DNA from: a bacterium
GTDB lineage: Bacteria > Hydrothermota > UBA3072 > B12-G15
Length of the DNA: 6,812 nucleotides
Assembly (NCBI GenBank): GCA_003646055.1
Contig: QNDZ01000090.1
Span: forward strand, 1-6,812
Direction of reading: 5' to 3'
In this document: in pieces, positions 4,786 through 6,812 of the stretch
Layout: each line of letters starts with the position of its first letter
Position numbering within the stretch: the stretch's first letter is position 1
The notes under the pieces: model-generated
Seen by the model: only the letters and a program-made list of their open reading frames with translations
Databases searched by the model: none
What the model was told of the DNA's origin: nothing
Program-made: the position numbers and the translations under genes

Positions 4786-6812
4786 CACTCCACAAGTAAA
4801 ATTTTCTTATTTACCAGAATCCCTTTATCTGAACATACCTTGATAAGATATACACCAGAGGGTAGATTCAACCTTATTTTTTTGAATTCAGGTGATGATT
4901 CAGTAATTCTGCCCCTGTAGAAAATCCTGCCATCTATCCCGAAGATTTTCACGTCTGCCTTTCCATGACCACCAATCCTCAAGAGCAGTTGGTCTGTGAC
5001 AATTGTGTTCATGAGATTTACAGAGAATTCAGGGGCTGGTACATGGATGTTTGTTGATTTTAGAAGTGTCTCCATCCCATTTTTCTTATAGTAAAGTGAA
5101 TAAGTATAGTTTCCTGGCTGAACCATCCGGTCATAGAAATGCCTTACATCAGGTGGAAGTTCATAGCGTTCCTCATCCCTTCCTGATTTCTTCGTGATTA
5201 TCCATGCGTCCACCTTGAGGTCAGACCCCCATGCTATATAGGGATAGCCATTTTTAAGTATTATTGAGAAATCGCTCAGTGCTATGGATAGAGGACTGGA
5301 TGAAATGTAGATTCTGTATATTCCATCGCCCTTTGAGGAGTTAGAACTGTTCCATACCACTATTCCATGCCATCCTGATGTTGAAGTGGTGAATAAAGTA
5401 TCCTTTGTTATCCCACCAGTGATTGTATCCCTGAAGCATTCCCAGTCTCCCCTTGCCTTAATATACTTTCCATCCCATGAGGAATAAACTGCAAATCCAA
5501 GGGTCTCATTGCTCCCTGTCTGTTCAAGTGCAACATAGTAAACCTGTCCAGAAGAGAGATAAACATCATAAACATTAAGCACATGTCCTGAATATAGTGT
5601 GTCATAAGAATTCCATCCTGATGAACCCAGAGTTCCGTCGGTTCTATCCCATTCAATCAGGTAATCCCCAACACCAGAAAGTCTGTAAACACCAGGGTAA
5701 AAGGTTGAATCACTCAGGTAGTTTCCATTAATCATGATAAAATCAACACCACCCTGGTCAGCACTGGATGTGGTGATGTAGTTTGAGAATCCTGAGGTGG
5801 AATTTGAATAATCTGTATAAATCCTCATGTCATAATCTGAAGCCTCTGGTGGCCTTATTCCCACACAACCCCAGTAGAATGTTGGTATCACAGAGAATCC
5901 ATCACAGTTGAATGTGTCAGGTGGACTGAACTCTGTCTGGGGATACGGTGGTGCCTTGTAAATACCTGGAGAGTCATCAGAGAGAAGAAGGGGAGAGAAA
6001 ACCCATTGCTTCCCATATGAGTTGTTTGCCTCGTCAAGTTCTGTATTCCTATCAGTATAATCATGGACAACCTTCAGGGTATGCCGTCCACCCATAATAA
6101 GGATGCTGTAATCAAGGGCATATGCATACCATCCTGCGGGCAGTGGTGGTGAATAGAAAAATTGTTTTTCTGCGTCATCAACATATAAACAGGAGTAAAT
6201 CGTATCCTCAGCATCAACAGGAGAGGCATCAATGAGGGCAAAATCAATGTACGTTGAATCTCCACCTGTTGGAGGTGAACCTGGTAGTGTGTTTGAGGGT
6301 GTTGTTGTCCCTTTGACATTGGATGGGATGAGAAAATCTGTCCAGTCCTGTGGTTTGTAGCATTTTATATCACAACTTTTGGTGATGGGATAATCTGTGG
6401 CGAAGTAGATATCCTTACCTATGTTTGTGATGTTTCCTTCATTCCGTGTGTCCACCCATGAGACCATTTTCTGTGTGGAATTCACGATAATATCTGAATT
6501 TCTGAATGCAGGGTAAACCTTATCCTTCTCAGAACAGGTATCAGCAGCCCATGTGTCAACTGCCAGAAAGGAATCTGCATAACAGATTCTCCTGTTATCA
6601 AATGTATAAACAAGGTACATTGTATCAGCAATGCAGAAGATTGATGGATACTTCTCGTCGTAACCTGAATGGGCTGGTCTGAATGAAAACCCATCCCATG
6701 ATGTTCCACCATTGGAAGACCTTCTCATCCAGATATCCCAGTCTGATGCAGGGTAGTTATAGTTCCTCATGCAGGCAATCACCATATAATTCCCATCTGC
6801 ATAAAGGTCAGG
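4785..6812 (-). CDS. Secreted multidomain protein with Asp-box, CARDB-like and T9SS/FlgD-like C-terminal domains, 5' end missing
   Basis: The frame is open to the right edge; the in-frame Met at 6785 is preceded by further sense codons (PDLYADGNY), so the true start and any signal peptide lie outside. Residue numbers here count from that Met. The first 135 residues look like part of a sialidase-type beta-propeller: an Asp-box SSNGGTSW at 23-30 and blade-like repeats with MYLVYTFDNRR and MVSWVDTRN. Residues about 145-265 resemble a CARDB domain, with GRHTLKVVHDYTD and LDEANNSYG near its end. Residues about 305-435 look like a beta-sandwich of the pre-peptidase-like kind (YDMRIYTDYSNS, YYVALEQTGS). 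The last 70 residues end in LPSGVYLIKV...NKKILLVE, typical of type IX secretion/FlgD-like sorting modules. No catalytic site is evident. It is most likely an exported or surface-attached binding protein; its substrate is unknown. Nothing links it functionally to fhs or hyd. Confidence 0.85.
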   Translation of the reverse strand, partial: PDLYADGNYMVIACMRNYNYPASDWDIWMRRSSNGGTSWDGFSFRPAHSGYDEKYPSIFCIADTMYLVYTFDNRRICYADSFLAVDTWAADTCSEKDKVYPAFRNSDIIVNSTQKMVSWVDTRNEGNITNIGKDIYFATDYPITKSCDIKCYKPQDWTDFLIPSNVKGTTTPSNTLPGSPPTGGDSTYIDFALIDASPVDAEDTIYSCLYVDDAEKQFFYSPPLPAGWYAYALDYSILIMGGRHTLKVVHDYTDRNTELDEANNSYGKQWVFSPLLLSDDSPGIYKAPPYPQTEFSPPDTFNCDGFSVIPTFYWGCVGIRPPEASDYDMRIYTDYSNSTSGFSNYITTSSADQGGVDFIMINGNYLSDSTFYPGVYRLSGVGDYLIEWDRTDGTLGSSGWNSYDTLYSGHVLNVYDVYLSSGQVYYVALEQTGSNETLGFAVYSSWDGKYIKARGDWECFRDTITGGITKDTLFTTSTSGWHGIVVWNSSNSSKGDGIYRIYISSSPLSIALSDFSIILKNGYPYIAWGSDLKVDAWIITKKSGRDEERYELPPDVRHFYDRMVQPGNYTYSLYYKKNGMETLLKSTNIHVPAPEFSVNLMNTIVTDQLLLRIGGHGKADVKIFGIDGRIFYRGRITESSPEFKKIRLNLPSGVYLIKVCSDKGILVNKKILLVE

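Noticed and set aside
4754..4795. Possible fhs promoter with TTGTGG and TATTAA about 18 bp apart.
   Set aside because: Both hexamers are weak and the -35 would lie within the end of the upstream gene; too poor to list as a feature.

Overview
The window looks like bacterial chromosome from an anaerobe, and every supported gene is on the minus strand. In transcription order (high to low coordinate) they are: the C-terminal part of a large secreted multidomain protein; a complete formate-tetrahydrofolate ligase gene (fhs); a 185-bp intergenic region with a promoter and two operator-like palindromes; and a tight hydB-hydG-hydD-hydA operon for a cytoplasmic, multisubunit group 3b-type [NiFe] hydrogenase (the 'sulfhydrogenase' type). 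The fourth gene, the Ni-Fe catalytic subunit, runs off the left edge after 64 codons.

Organism: a secreted protein ending in a T9SS/FlgD-like C-terminal module with CARDB-like and Asp-box sequence, next to Wood-Ljungdahl-type C1 chemistry and a 3b hydrogenase, suggests an anaerobic, possibly thermophilic member of the FCB-like or WOR-3/Hydrothermae/Cloacimonetes-like candidate phyla. AGG/AGA arginine and ATA isoleucine codons are frequent, and base composition looks moderately AT-rich. This placement is inference; no marker gene is present.

Layout: 1-193 hydA start; 190-975 hydD (small Fe-S subunit); 984-1841 hydG (FAD/NAD(P)/2Fe-2S subunit); 1831-2877 hydB (4Fe-4S relay subunit); 2878-3062 control region; 3063-4727 fhs; 4728-4784 short gap; 4785-6812 the secreted protein, open at the right edge.

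How the genes work together: HydG exchanges electrons with NAD(P)H through FAD, HydB and HydD carry them over Fe-S clusters, and HydA makes or oxidises H2. fhs activates formate on tetrahydrofolate. Its proximity suggests that H2, reduced pyridine nucleotide and one-carbon metabolism are linked in this organism, but fhs and the hyd operon appear to be separate transcription units. The points most worth a second look are two Rex-like operators bracketing the hyd control region, one lying over the predicted transcription start, and an Asp in place of the second Cys of the CxxC motif for the proximal cluster in HydD. I found no evidence of a wholly new system; the rest is recognisable metabolism.
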